This document shows, piece after piece, positions 41,633-52,421 of a DNA stretch of 64,000 nt. Origin of the DNA: Pseudo-nitzschia pungens (taxonomy: Eukaryota; Bacillariophyta; Bacillariophyceae; Bacillariales; Bacillariaceae); contig CM074767.1 of assembly GCA_037355855.1 (NCBI GenBank), positions 992,001-1,056,000 of the forward strand, read 5' to 3'. The notes under the pieces are model-generated. The model had not been told where the DNA came from, did not search any database, and saw only the letters and a list, made by a program, of their open reading frames with translations. Each line of letters begins with the position of its first letter. Within the stretch, counting starts at the first letter, position 1. The position numbers were made by a program, and so were the translations under genes.

Positions 41633-42421
41633 CTAATCACTGCTTAGTTTCTGGCGTTTTCCCCCGCCATCCTCGGATGATTCCTGTTCCTCACCGTTCT
41701 TGTAGTCCACGTGCATCAACGGCACCTGCCAGGGCGGGACCTTGACATGTCGCTCCGCGGTCTTGGTTTCGGTTTGGTGCTCCACCTCGACAATGGATTC
41801 CTTTACTATCGCATCGTACCATTGGTCGAGCGACCACTTTGCCCGGGGATCCTCTTCGGACAAATACCGCCGGGCCACCGTCCAGCGACAACCGGGACGC
41901 ATCCATCCGACCGAGCAAAAGGGGCCAAAGTTGTTGTGCCCCTTGGCAACGACGAGTGACTCCCGCTCGTCCTTTTGGTTTCCGGACCAGCGGATCGTCT
42001 TGATCCGAACATCGTGGACCTGGTCTTGGTGGGTGGCTTTCTTGCTCTTGTCGGCATCACCATTGTCATCGTCCTTCATTTCCCATCCGGTGCCCTCGGT
42101 GAGGTTGACAACGAAAAAGTGATCCGCATCCTTGTCTTTCTCCCCGGCATCGCCATCCGTTGAGGACCGCGGGGTGGCGGTCCCTCCCACCAAAAAGTTG
42201 CAATCCGCGTCAATGTCCCTCTTGAAGGCGTTTCGCTTGGGGGCTTCGGCTTCGGTGGCATCCGGAACGCCGAGAACGGGAACCCAGAGGCCCTCCCACT
42301 GGAGAGAAATGCTCTCGCGCTTCTGGGCACTATCTTCCCCCGTCAGAGTTGGCATTCCCGCGGTAACAATGCCGTCCCAGACGTAGAGGGTTTCCCTCCA
42401 GTTGCTATCTTTTGCTGTCAT
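41633..42421 (-). CDS. Unknown protein, WD/Trp-rich acidic
   Basis: 262 residues from ATG at 42421; the frame is open 16 codons further upstream without ATG. Not recognised. The N-terminus reads WRETLYVWDGIVTAG and LQWEGLWVPVLGVPDA, the centre has an acidic Asp/Lys insert, and the C-terminal half has GHNNFGPFCSVGWMRPGCRW and RRYLSEEDPRAKWSLDQWYD. The Trp-rich, beta-type pattern suggests a compact fold. The C-terminus is charged (GGGKRQKLSSD) and might act as a nuclear signal. No signal peptide or membrane segment. Confidence 0.7.
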   Translation of the reverse strand: MTAKDSNWRETLYVWDGIVTAGMPTLTGEDSAQKRESISLQWEGLWVPVLGVPDATEAEAPKRNAFKRDIDADCNFLVGGTATPRSSTDGDAGEKDKDADHFFVVNLTEGTGWEMKDDDNGDADKSKKATHQDQVHDVRIKTIRWSGNQKDERESLVVAKGHNNFGPFCSVGWMRPGCRWTVARRYLSEEDPRAKWSLDQWYDAIVKESIVEVEHQTETKTAERHVKVPPWQVPLMHVDYKNGEEQESSEDGGGKRQKLSSD

Positions 42422-44458
42422 GGTTGTTTCGTTTCGTTGCGTCAAGTTGCGTTTGCTCGGCTGTGACAAGTAGTCCGTGAACGCAAATGGTGTGGCTGGG
42501 AGTGGGTGAGTCGGACTGGAATCTGGAGTGCAGGAAGAAACTGAACCAACGACGAAAGTGAACCCCTAAATATTTCAGTATTCAGTATTCGCCTCTTGTA
42601 TTGTACGGTAGAAACCCAGTACTGGTGATCGATATTGAGATCGATATGCACATCTCCAAAAGACAGGATTTCACAACTACGGGGAACCTTATCGTGACGA
42701 TCTTTCCCGTCCTCGAAAGATTCCTTCCCAGTCGACATTCAACCGACACTGATCCAAAGAACAGAATTCTTTGTTCTCTGTGTTTGAGCCTAGGTCATAT
42801 CATACACTGCAATGGGGTTCAAAACTAGTCCCAAAAATATGTTTTGAAGTCCGCGACCACGAACACATTCCAGCGTCGATCGATTCTTCTTGTGGCTAAA
42901 GGATACCTTAATTACTTCGTACAATGCTGTTTTTGGTCTCCGCAATTGGAACACAATTCTGACATGGGATGACAAGGGTAGAGTTCTGTTTGGATAAACC
43001 CAAAACCGAATTGACTCTCGCGCCCACTTGAGAATCAATAAATGACATTACTTCGAGCAGATACCGCTTCGTACTAGTAAGCCGTAAACCTTACCCGGTT
43101 CTCGTCGGCAGGAGGAGAAGGAGTAAGACGAAAAGCACGTTCGAAGTATTGAATTCATTATTATTTATTTTTTACTTCGTAATATGCATACCGGTACAAG
43201 TAAGATTAGGGGGACGAAAGAAACCAGTTTTTTTTTTCATCCAACCTTTCCACCAGAAAGAGAAAATTCCATTGTTGTACCGGTACCAGGTGTGCAGGAA
43301 TACAACATTAGAAGTGGCAAGTCAGATCTGTAACAGCTGAAACTGCTAGTAATATCGATTACTTATTCTGTGCTGCTTCTAGTAGTAATTCTTCTCGATT
43401 GTAACTCTAGTAGTAGTCTTCGGTTTGTAACTCAAGTAGAGGAGGTCAGTGGGGATACTTTTCTGTTTCTTTCATTCTATTTTTCGTGAAGCTAATTGCA
43501 CAGATTCTTTTCAGTGGGAGGACTGGCAAAAAACTGCAACCAACAATGGGAAGGAAACTATTAGTTCAATTTTCACATCGACAGCTATGATACTATCATC
43601 GTGGACAAAGTAGTGCAAAGACGACTCATTTTAAGCGTCCGACAACAATTGAGACTCGTCTGAGAGAGCGTTAAATGCAATATCACTCGATTTAGAACGA
43701 TAAACGAGTCGCAATTGCTGTGCGTAGCAGTAATATTAATGCAACCTACAACAAAATCATGGACAATGGGACTTATTGAATACGAAGTTGCAAGGGAATG
43801 CAGCTTTGTTCGGCATGTTGCTCTTGGAAAGATGGGTTCAAAAGTAGTGCCAACACCCGCTCACTTCCACAAAATGTACTCTTGGAAAAGTAATCATCCA
43901 TCCATCCATCCATCCATTCATCCATCCATCCATCACCGCGCGCGGCGGAGTTTGGGTTCATCACGAGGCTTTTTTTGCGGAGAGGACTTCTCGGAAGCAA
44001 CTCCACCAGGCTCGCAAAACTCCCGGTTCGAATCAATCGGTGCCCATATCGTTGTTTGCTTCGCCAACCCTGCGTCTAGAGGTATTTCGAAACCATTTTT
44101 TTTTCCGGTTGTCAAACGGAAACAACTCATAGTGTAGATATTTAACAAGTGCTACTAGATCTGGAAAAGCTAATGGTTTGAGCATTTTAATGCACCCGAT
44201 GTATCTTCCTCATTCGAATTCGATTGTCGACCAAAACTGTGTGTACAACGCCCTCATACATTCTCAGAGCTCGACGCTCCGCCATGTTCCCTTTTCCTCC
44301 CATTGGATCCCTTCTGTTTGATTCCTGATTGAGTCCATCCCACGAACCCAAAACCAACCTGCACTGCACACATCCTTGTGTAATGGGAGCCCTGGCGTGG
44401 ATTGGGTAATCCACCAATGTTCCCACCCTCCGCTCCATCCACAGCGCGCCGATCCAAC
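42422..44458. other. Intergenic, 2 kb, microsatellites
   Basis: No gene is supported. Contains TACCGGTAC and GTAAACCTTACC motifs near 43080 and 43190, CTAGTAGTA tracts near 43380-43420, and about ten CATC units (43894-43935). Confidence 0.55.
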
Positions 44459-45511
44459 TCACTCTTCGGGGCGGGTGGCTTCGATCAGAAACATCAGGCC
44501 CATGATTCGCAAACCATTCACCACCAAGATCTGGAACTTGTCGCGCGGAACCTTTTTCGCCAAGACCCTTCCGAAGAATCCCCCCGCCACGAGGGCCGGC
44601 AGCAGGCAACAGCTGGCTTTGCATCGTTCGTACGTAATGATTCCCTCGGCGTATTGCGACAGGCAGACCGGCACATTGATGGCAAAAAACAATAGCTGCA
44701 GGTTGGCCCGAAACAGCTCCGGCCGCTTCTGCCATCCGGCCTCCCGGGCAAAGACCAAAAAGGCGGGACCCCCGGTCCCAAAGGCTCCCATGAGGGCGCC
44801 ACCGACCAGTCCGGCGCATATGGCGGTGGGATTTCGCATCATGTTGTTGCTGGTTTCGCCCTTGCCGGCAACCTTGGTGACTTTGGATTTGGTTGCCGAT
44901 CCATGGGCATGATTGATTTTGTTGTTGTTGCAATCTGCTGCGGAGGTTGAATGCCTGTGTGTCAAGGGAGGGGTCTCCTGCGTTGGATGCGGCATATCTT
45001 CCGCGATTGGCGAAAACATCTGATGGCTGTCTTCTTTTTTCTCCTCTTCGACCTCTACCTCATCCAGAGGATCGAGTTCCAAGTCGCTTGTTTTTCGTTG
45101 CAGACTCGTTTTTTTCGCACCGTGCGAGTGTTCGGTATCTTCCTCCCCTTCGTCGTTCTTGAGGAAGGTGTATACGATGAGGAAAATCCCGAGCACACAA
45201 TCGATTGCATTCGATGACCACGATGTTACAATCCACAGTCCAAAAACAATGCCGAATGGAACGGTCATTGCAAGGGGTTTCAGTGCTTCCGGCGTGCACC
45301 GCTTCCAGATGCTGACCAACAAGATCGCATTCAGGGCAATGTGCATCGGCTGCAGGACACCCACCGCGTCGGGTACCGTGGTAAACAAAGGAAAGAAGGA
45401 CATCCACACAAGCGAACAACCAAATCCCAGAATCGCTTCGACGATGGATCCCGCAAAGACCGCCAGAGTTGCGGCGATCAAATGATCCATGGTACCACCA
45501 TCCTCGGTCAT
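44459..45511 (-). CDS. TauE/SafE-family membrane transporter
   Basis: 350 residues, single exon. The family exports or imports small sulfonates/sulfite or other anions. Seen: two sets of hydrophobic helices separated by a long hydrophilic acidic loop (about residues 120-215). The first repeat contains LAVFAGSIVEAILGFGCSLV and PMHIALNAILLVSIW. The second contains NPTAICAGLVGGALMGAFGTGGPAF and VVNGLRIMGLMFLIEATRP. The duplicated G(F/T)G(C/G) turn at the start of each half is typical of TauE. ATG at 45511 or 45490 could be used. Substrate is not deducible. Confidence 0.85.
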   Translation of the reverse strand: MTEDGGTMDHLIAATLAVFAGSIVEAILGFGCSLVWMSFFPLFTTVPDAVGVLQPMHIALNAILLVSIWKRCTPEALKPLAMTVPFGIVFGLWIVTSWSSNAIDCVLGIFLIVYTFLKNDEGEEDTEHSHGAKKTSLQRKTSDLELDPLDEVEVEEEKKEDSHQMFSPIAEDMPHPTQETPPLTHRHSTSAADCNNNKINHAHGSATKSKVTKVAGKGETSNNMMRNPTAICAGLVGGALMGAFGTGGPAFLVFAREAGWQKRPELFRANLQLLFFAINVPVCLSQYAEGIITYERCKASCCLLPALVAGGFFGRVLAKKVPRDKFQILVVNGLRIMGLMFLIEATRPEE

Positions 45512-47169
45512 TGTGTTGTTTTGTTAAGTGTAATGGACGCAGGAAAGATAGTTTCGTTGTTGGCAGATTGTATACAGAGCCAGTGACCTAAGTGGGTCGA
45601 GTTCGACAAATTCGATGACGGACACCTCGGTTGGGAAGTTCGTTGGGAGAAATCAAACGCTTGCGGTGTGCCCGCTCATACAAGGTCTGGATGACGAGCT
45701 GTTATGCGAGACTTTCGATCAAGTCGATTGCGAACGTTTCCTGAAGGCTTTGACGATGTGAGGTCCTGAGTATTGTGTTCGGTTACGCTTCAGTTATTTC
45801 CAGAATGGAGACAGCAGACAACATTTTGATTCAAAAGCCTCGTGAATTGCGGTCTTCGACTGTTGTCCGAAAATCACGCGGGCACACGTGTTATCTCAAT
45901 TTTTTTTTCGTTCACACGAGTCCCCCTTCACAATTTTTGTTACGAGTTTTTCGTGGTGTCGAGACCCCATTCCGGTAGATTCGAAGACTCTCGAAAGCAC
46001 CTTTTCGACGAGCAAAATTGAGAATTACGGGTGAACACTTTGACTGACTCGATTCGAAATTAGAAATCAGAGGTTTTGTTTCTTCCATCATTATTTTTTG
46101 TTTTTGGGAAGGCAAGAAAAAAAGGACACAGAACATAAGTTATAAAATCTTAACGTAACCTTACTCGTAATGTACGTACTCATCTGCTTCCCGGAATGTT
46201 TCCGCGCCTCTTTCTATGTTTCACATGTTTTACGACTAAAAATAACAGAAGTAATAATACTTCGGACTAAATAAGGTTACCGTATTTTCGTTAACACTAT
46301 TACTTGTCACGGCCAGTGGCTCTTCTCCTTTCCTGTTCGGGGGCGTCATGAGTCATTCTTTGATCGAATTCTCCGAAGCTTTTTCACTCTACGTTGGGGA
46401 ACTTCGGGTTTTCTGACCGTACAATCCCCGTCCTGAAAGGTCGGAACGAGAGACAGGAAATTGGGAGCAAAACGTTGCGTACTGCCGTGAAGGATGAGTC
46501 GGTATTTTCGTTGCGCAGATGGCAACTCGCTACGTGTAGGTTTCGTTCCTGGAAAAACGCAGAGTCCATGCCTCAAACGCAAAACAATCCACGACCACAT
46601 CCGAGGAAAACGTCGGAAGCTGCCGCGAGCCACCAGATGACATTACGCAAAACCGTATCACAGTCTCGTTTCGTAACGTAGCGAAAGGCGTCAACCCGCA
46701 GCAGTCGAGGATAGTGGCGTTGCACGAGAATGCATGCTTTCTCGCCTTCGACGCTCTAGTACCGTTCCTTGTTGGACGTTTTTGTGAACCTTACGCTACA
46801 AATGCAATTGACGGGGAAAACGAGTAACGATTGTTCTTACTCTATTAGTGTCCGTTTCAGCTTTGGCAAGTTGTAGCACTAGAAGTATGTGTCCAGTTTC
46901 TGAAAAGTAAACTTAAATATTAATATTAAAGGTATTCATATACTATTAAAGAAAGCAATCAAGTATACAAATGTGTGCATGGTGTGATGATCGCTAATGT
47001 GGATTCCTGCTATGTCGAATCCTGTCAGTATTGTACAAGAGTGGAGACAGCTACTCATCGAATCATGAAATACATCGCGTTGTATTCCTTCTCATAGCAC
47101 GAAGCCTACTTCTTCCGAAGAAATGCACGTTTTCTAAATTGTATCAGAGGTCTCGCGGGCAAACCAATT
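45512..47169. other. Intergenic, no firm gene
   Basis: Motifs AACGTAACCTTACTCG (46153) and ATAAGGTTACCGT (46271) occur. Frames at 46346-46681 on both strands are short and lack domains. Confidence 0.5.
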
Positions 47170-48357
47170 CTATAAGGGAGCTGTGGAGTTGGAGACATCA
47201 TTGTCCATCATTTCAAGCACGAGTGATTTGGACTGCGATGGTACGCTGAGGTCGTCCCTGCTGCTGCTTCGAGCCAAGACATCATTTTTGTTCTTATCCA
47301 TGCTCGAGATTTTCGTTTTGGAAAGAGACCGCTTCACCTTCCGAATGCTCGACTCGATCGCGTCTTCGACCGATAATAGCTGGGGATAATTCGTGACCAC
47401 AAACTTGGTACGTTCCCGTTGGTTCCTGGCCTTCGATGTTTGCCGCTTCGATTCCTTGATTTCATTATTGGAATGGCCATTCAATTTTAGTAAATTCGCA
47501 CGCTGGAAGCTGTTGAGGTGAAACTTCTCCTTGCTTCTCCGCGTCGGCCGATATGTCTCGTAATCATCGACCTTCAATTCCACCATGTCTTGGTGATCCC
47601 AATCTAGTTGGATCGGTGTCCCATAGCTGCAGGATGGATTATCTCCGATGGTCTGTTTGTGTTCCCGGACCTGAATGGTGCCAAACGAAATGCGCTTCTT
47701 CATGGCCCCTTCCACGAACGAAGAATCGGAATGTTCCGACGCATCATAGTAATTAGTTGACGTGAGATCTTGCTCGTTGTCTTCTTCCAGGTACACCGGG
47801 CGAACAAAGACGGGTTCCGATGACACCCGAAACATACCCCTGCTCCGGCTCCGAATAAAGCCGGGCGATTCCGCTGATGATACGGATGCGCGATGCGACA
47901 AATCCGGCTTCGGCAGCACCCGATTAAATTCTGTGCGTTCGAAATCGAGTGGAATATCATCGACTCCGTACGAAGATCCTTTCTTCAGCGAAGACTTTCT
48001 TCTCGGGGGTCGCTGCCTCCCCGTCCCCGATTCGCAAGAGGAGGGTTGAAATTCCGATGAATTGTCGCTGCTCAGAGACGACGCACTTCCTCGCCGTTTC
48101 TCCCGTTGTCCATCTCCGCTGGCGTTGTAGTTATCGTCGTCCATAGAAAAGAATCCATAGTCGTCTTCAACGGTTGGATCTGTCTCGTCATTGTCCGACA
48201 TCTTGCGAGTGATTTGCGGCGAACCCGTCCCATATGCCTCATGCTCGTGAAGCGGACCCAATCCTCCGATGTCGAACGAGCGCGCTGGACAACCCGGGAC
48301 AAGTAGCCGTGCCTCCGGCATGCTGGTAATTCGTTTCATAGGCATGATGAGGGTTTC
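47170..48357 (-). CDS. Diatom-specific 'GDNPSCSYG' family protein, 5' end in assembly gap
   Basis: At least 395 residues; the frame runs into the N gap at 48358. Ser/Arg-rich and disordered for the first 200 residues (PPRRKSSLKKGSSYG, RSRSRGMF). The core reads KRISFGTIQVREHKQTIGDN, then PSCSYGTPIQLDWDHQ and RRSKEKFHLNSFQRANLLKL. This VRE...GDNP...LDW core is a recurring uncharacterised diatom family that I know from other diatom genomes. A charged C-terminal tail follows. Upstream in the frame, residues continue to the gap, so the start is probably missing, although MSDNDETDP (about 48201) could initiate. Confidence 0.72.
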   Translation of the reverse strand, partial: ETLIMPMKRITSMPEARLLVPGCPARSFDIGGLGPLHEHEAYGTGSPQITRKMSDNDETDPTVEDDYGFFSMDDDNYNASGDGQREKRRGSASSLSSDNSSEFQPSSCESGTGRQRPPRRKSSLKKGSSYGVDDIPLDFERTEFNRVLPKPDLSHRASVSSAESPGFIRSRSRGMFRVSSEPVFVRPVYLEEDNEQDLTSTNYYDASEHSDSSFVEGAMKKRISFGTIQVREHKQTIGDNPSCSYGTPIQLDWDHQDMVELKVDDYETYRPTRRSKEKFHLNSFQRANLLKLNGHSNNEIKESKRQTSKARNQRERTKFVVTNYPQLLSVEDAIESSIRKVKRSLSKTKISSMDKNKNDVLARSSSRDDLSVPSQSKSLVLEMMDNDVSNSTAPL

Positions 48358-48857
48358 NNNNNNNNNNNNNNNNNNNNNNNNNNNNNNNNNNNNNNNNNNN
48401 NNNNNNNNNNNNNNNNNNNNNNNNNNNNNNNNNNNNNNNNNNNNNNNNNNNNNNNNNNNNNNNNNNNNNNNNNNNNNNNNNNNNNNNNNNNNNNNNNNNN
48501 NNNNNNNNNNNNNNNNNNNNNNNNNNNNNNNNNNNNNNNNNNNNNNNNNNNNNNNNNNNNNNNNNNNNNNNNNNNNNNNNNNNNNNNNNNNNNNNNNNNN
48601 NNNNNNNNNNNNNNNNNNNNNNNNNNNNNNNNNNNNNNNNNNNNNNNNNNNNNNNNNNNNNNNNNNNNNNNNNNNNNNNNNNNNNNNNNNNNNNNNNNNN
48701 NNNNNNNNNNNNNNNNNNNNNNNNNNNNNNNNNNNNNNNNNNNNNNNNNNNNNNNNNNNNNNNNNNNNNNNNNNNNNNNNNNNNNNNNNNNNNNNNNNNN
48801 NNNNNNNNNNNNNNNNNNNNNNNNNNNNNNNNNNNNNNNNNNNNNNNNNNNNNNNNN
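48358..48857. other. Assembly gap, 500 N
   Basis: Exactly 500 N, probably a scaffold placeholder, so the true size is unknown. It interrupts coding sequence on the minus strand on both sides. Confidence 0.99.
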
Positions 48858-49318
48858 CGACGGACGGTCGATTTCCGACCTCGGTTCTCCTTTTTCAACA
48901 GGCGTTCGTGAAGAGGTACGTCCTCTTCGTCCGAGGAAGACGCCGCTTGATCGACGTCTTCGTCCTTTCCGTAGCCATTGGAATCGTCGTCGCTCGAATC
49001 GTCAGGAGCACAGCTCTTTTCCCGCGTACCGCGACTGCGACGGGAGGGGGCGCCCTCTTCCTCGCTTTCCGAATCGCCTTGGTCGGAATCATCATCGTCA
49101 TCGTCGCTATCACCATCGCTATTTTCTTCTTCGTCATCGTCACTGTCATTTCCATTCTCATCGGACTTTAAACTCTTCTTCAGATGTCTTCCGGCGCTAG
49201 GGCTCATGGAAATGTATTCATCGTCGTTCTCGTCGTCGCTGTCGTCGCTGTCGTCGCTGCCACTGCTTGCTTCGTCGTATTGATACGCCCCAAGTTGATG
49301 GTTCTTGGATTTTCCCAT
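48858..49318 (-). CDS. Highly acidic nuclear-type protein, 3' part lost in gap
   Basis: The first 153 residues start at ATG 49318 (MGKSKNHQLGAYQYDEASSG). They are dominated by Ser/Asp/Glu runs typical of nucleolar or chromatin proteins and end in a basic-acidic segment SSDEEDVPLHERLLKKENRG followed by RKSTVR at the gap. Some ribosome-biogenesis proteins begin this way, but no diagnostic domain is visible. It may be a separate gene or the N-terminus of the gene on the other side of the gap; the gap prevents a decision. Confidence 0.6.
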
Positions 49319-50503
49319 CTTCGAGAAGATTTATTATTTCCCAACTATGCCGAAATGGTTGTGCTCCTTTGAAATCGTTGTTTCTTGTTTGTATCACGTC
49401 TGTTTGATACCAATCGTTGTTCCGACAGGACGATCCACAAAGCGTCGTAATTGTTGTTTCTTCGTTCACACTTTATTTTTCGGCCGAGTCAAAAAAAAAT
49501 TCATCGTTGCGGAAAAAGGCTGGTTGGCAAGGGTTTACAAATGGGGATGGACGAGGGATTTGATTTGAGAGGCAAATCAAAAAGGGGGGGTAAACACACC
49601 CCAACTCCACGTGTTTCTTGATGAGCAAGAAGGATTATTTTTTCTAGATTAGCAGATCTTGTTTTCATTATTACTTCTACAAGTATTTTTTTTTAATGCT
49701 TGGTTTTCTTCCTGTTTAGAAAATGTCACAGTCAGTGTTACGAACAGAGGATCCTCTACATGTTTCAAGTACTAAATAAATCCAATCTTGATCTTCCAAA
49801 TTTGTAGAAAGAGAACGAGGCAACAGCAGTACCGTACTAGTAGGAGCGAGCACAAATTTTTAAGGTTTTCATTATTTGTTGTGTTCCTCAGACTCACAGT
49901 TGTGTCGCCTCTGTTTTCCATATACTTGATTCCTTTGAGATCTTCTCGTGCATAACTATGAACCTCAAAGAACGGAGTATGAGCAAGGAGTGATACAACC
50001 ATGTGTGAGCGCCAACAGAAGTACTAGTAGTGTACCCAAGAATGCAACGCGTGTACTAGTACTAGTAGTACTAGTAGGAATGCGGAGAGCAAACCGAAAC
50101 TCGGCTCTCTTGCAACAAGAAACAATACTGATTACCCGCAAACGATTCGTGTGGGTAGCTTTAGTCACTCTTCATTAGTAACTCAATGCCATCTCCTGTA
50201 CTGGCCCAATGAGTGACAAAGCGAAAGTCGTGTACATATTCGGATCGGATAAAAACAATTTATTCTCAATTAGTAGTATTCGTGACCAGGAATATTGTTT
50301 GTCGACACATTTTCTCCAGATCGCAAACAGGAGATGGGGTTGTCATGTACCGTAGTAGGAACCAGTCTGTCCTACGTAGTTTTCACCTCACAATCCAGTA
50401 GTATCTATCCGAAACAACATGGATTTGCCAATTTAACGACGAAGGCAGGAGCCATATCTGTTCGTTGATTCCTCTTTGCATTGCATTGTTGATCTCGCTC
50501 CTC
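49319..50503. other. Intergenic, ACTAGT tracts
   Basis: ACTAGTACTAGTAGTACTAG lies near 50055. No gene supported. Confidence 0.5.
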
Positions 50504-51115
50504 TTATCTCCCATTGAAGTTCGTTAGCAAACTTGATGGAACCTCCCCCTTGGTGTTCATCCGAAATGTCTTATAGCCTCTGTACTTGTACTTTTCTTCG
50601 TCCGTCAATTCCTCGAATCCCATGACATCCTTGAACCACTCGGAAGCGCTCATCGCCCTCGGTGGGATGTCGGCCATAGTGACCGCGACGTTCCCCTGGT
50701 AAAGTTCTCGCAGTAGGGTGAGATCGTCGGGTAGATCTGCTAGCGACCTGGAAACCCCCGTCGTGTCCACACAAATCAGGGAGGTTCCCCCCACGCCGAA
50801 AGTCACCTGCAGTATCTGACCCGATCGAACCATGTTTTTGAAATCTGCGTAGGTGTACGGCTCTTCCTTCCCGAATGGATTCCACCAGGCTTTTGCTTCG
50901 TCTTCGCCCGGTCTCAAGACAAAGGCACTCGCTGCCCCAAACACCGACGCCGAGAACGCTCGACGGGTAGTTGTGCGGGGATGCCTGGCATCGATTGGTG
51001 TTCGCTGGTAGCAACGGTCCGCCGGGCGAGGAACGGCCATCGAATTGCAACCCGAGATCCACAACGAGACTATTTGAATCGACAAGAGAAAGGGAGCGAT
51101 CGTTTTTTTCATCAT
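50504..51115 (-). CDS. Probable thylakoid-lumen protein with FtsH-extracellular-like domain
   Basis: 203 residues. The N-terminus is a three-part leader: an ER signal peptide (about 1-25, APFLLSIQIVSLWISGC), a transit-like Arg/Thr/Pro stretch (26-50), and a Tat-type signal with RR at 51-52, a hydrophobic ASVFGAASAFVL core and an AKA cleavage site at 74-76. This fits import through the four membranes of a secondary plastid and then into the lumen. The mature part (TYADFKNMVRSGQILQVTF, then GVSRSLADLPDDLTLLREL and GNVAVTMADIPP) resembles the small N-terminal extracellular domain of FtsH proteases, without the AAA or protease domains. The FtsH similarity is inferred from pattern only. Confidence 0.72.
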   Translation of the reverse strand: MMKKTIAPFLLSIQIVSLWISGCNSMAVPRPADRCYQRTPIDARHPRTTTRRAFSASVFGAASAFVLRPGEDEAKAWWNPFGKEEPYTYADFKNMVRSGQILQVTFGVGGTSLICVDTTGVSRSLADLPDDLTLLRELYQGNVAVTMADIPPRAMSASEWFKDVMGFEELTDEEKYKYRGYKTFRMNTKGEVPSSLLTNFNGR

Positions 51116-52421
51116 TGTCGTCTGCTAAAGATTTTAGCACAAAGTATCAAGGTGTTCGGAATAAATAATACTCACAAACAGTTTCTAATGATGCTTGGAT
51201 GTTGATTAGCAAACCAGACGAACTCAGTTCTCCTCGTTGCATTGCATGCTGACTTCTAGATGCTTTTTTCATCGTCAGTCGTGATGATGATGAGCTGTCA
51301 CTCCCAAATAGCAAATTCCTACTATTGGTAAGGTTACCGTTAACCTAACCATACTGTAGTACGAAGTACGAGTAAATCTTAAAATTCGTAACTTATCTAA
51401 TCTAATACACGTAAGAAACTGTGTTTCAGAATTTCAGAAATTTGGGATTGTTGAGTCGGGGGAATGGCAGACGAAAACCATTCCGACAGCATCCCAGAAC
51501 ACATTTTTCAGAAGGCGAAAAGCACCCTACCGGTATTCTTGTAGATCACCCACTATTTTCAATGACTGTCATGTTGGCTATTGCAAAAAAATCGTTTTCG
51601 AGCATAACACAGCAATACATTACTAACCACAACTATGCTTGATTTGTCAAAGCAGCTATTGAATTGAGGTGATCCACCAGTGTGCAGGTGTGGTTGGGTT
51701 CTTCTTGTTGTTCTTGCTGTTTCCTGCTGCTGGGTCAAATCATGCTGATGATAATTTTTGAAACCAATTTAGCATTCAGTACTGTAGTTCAGAGCTGTGT
51801 TTTGGTACACTGCAGGATTGGGAGATGTCGGCTTGATAAAGAGTTTGGACTGCTTCATCCTGATTTATGGGTTACGGGGGAAAGTAGAATGGTGCAGAGA
51901 TAGACGAGTACTAGCTGGTACTAGTAGTACCGGTACTACTATCACGTTGCATTTTTGTTGGCAGTTCCGGTTTATCATAAAAAATTGCCAAACTATCTCA
52001 CAATACTGGTACATGCGATTCTGGACTTCATCAAAGACGGTAATTATAATGTTATCATATCATTGTAATTACGGAGCAAAGATAAGATGGTCGAAAAAGT
52101 CCCATTGTGATTGAATCAATCTGCTGTAAAATTTTCAATTTTCCTTCATTGGATCCTACATCAAACACAAACGAACTTTAGCAGAATCTTCTTACCCTCA
52201 CTGCCATTTTCACCCTCCCTTCACTCTTAAGGTGAACGCATATACAGCGGAGAGTGGAAAACTTATCGTCCAACTCACAAATCTAAATGTTCCTTCAGTT
52301 CTAGAGACTCCAAGTACAATCATTCAATTCATCATAGAAGAAGACGATAGTACTACCAGCCTTGCAACTCTTTCTGCACAACCAAAATAATTGGTTCACG
52401 ATCACGAGTATCTATGCAGAA
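51116..52421. other. Intergenic, no supported gene
   Basis: GTAAGGTTACCGTTAACC and CGAAGTACGAGTAAATCTTA lie near 51330-51380, and an ACTAGTAGTACCGGTACTAC tract near 51920. Small frames are not supported. Confidence 0.5.

Noticed and set aside
44000..44060. GGTTCGAATCA B-box-like sequence suggesting a tRNA
   Set aside because: No A box, acceptor stem or anticodon arm can be folded upstream.
44187..44933. 248-codon minus-strand frame
   Set aside because: Out-of-frame overlap with the TauE gene; no membrane pattern or family.
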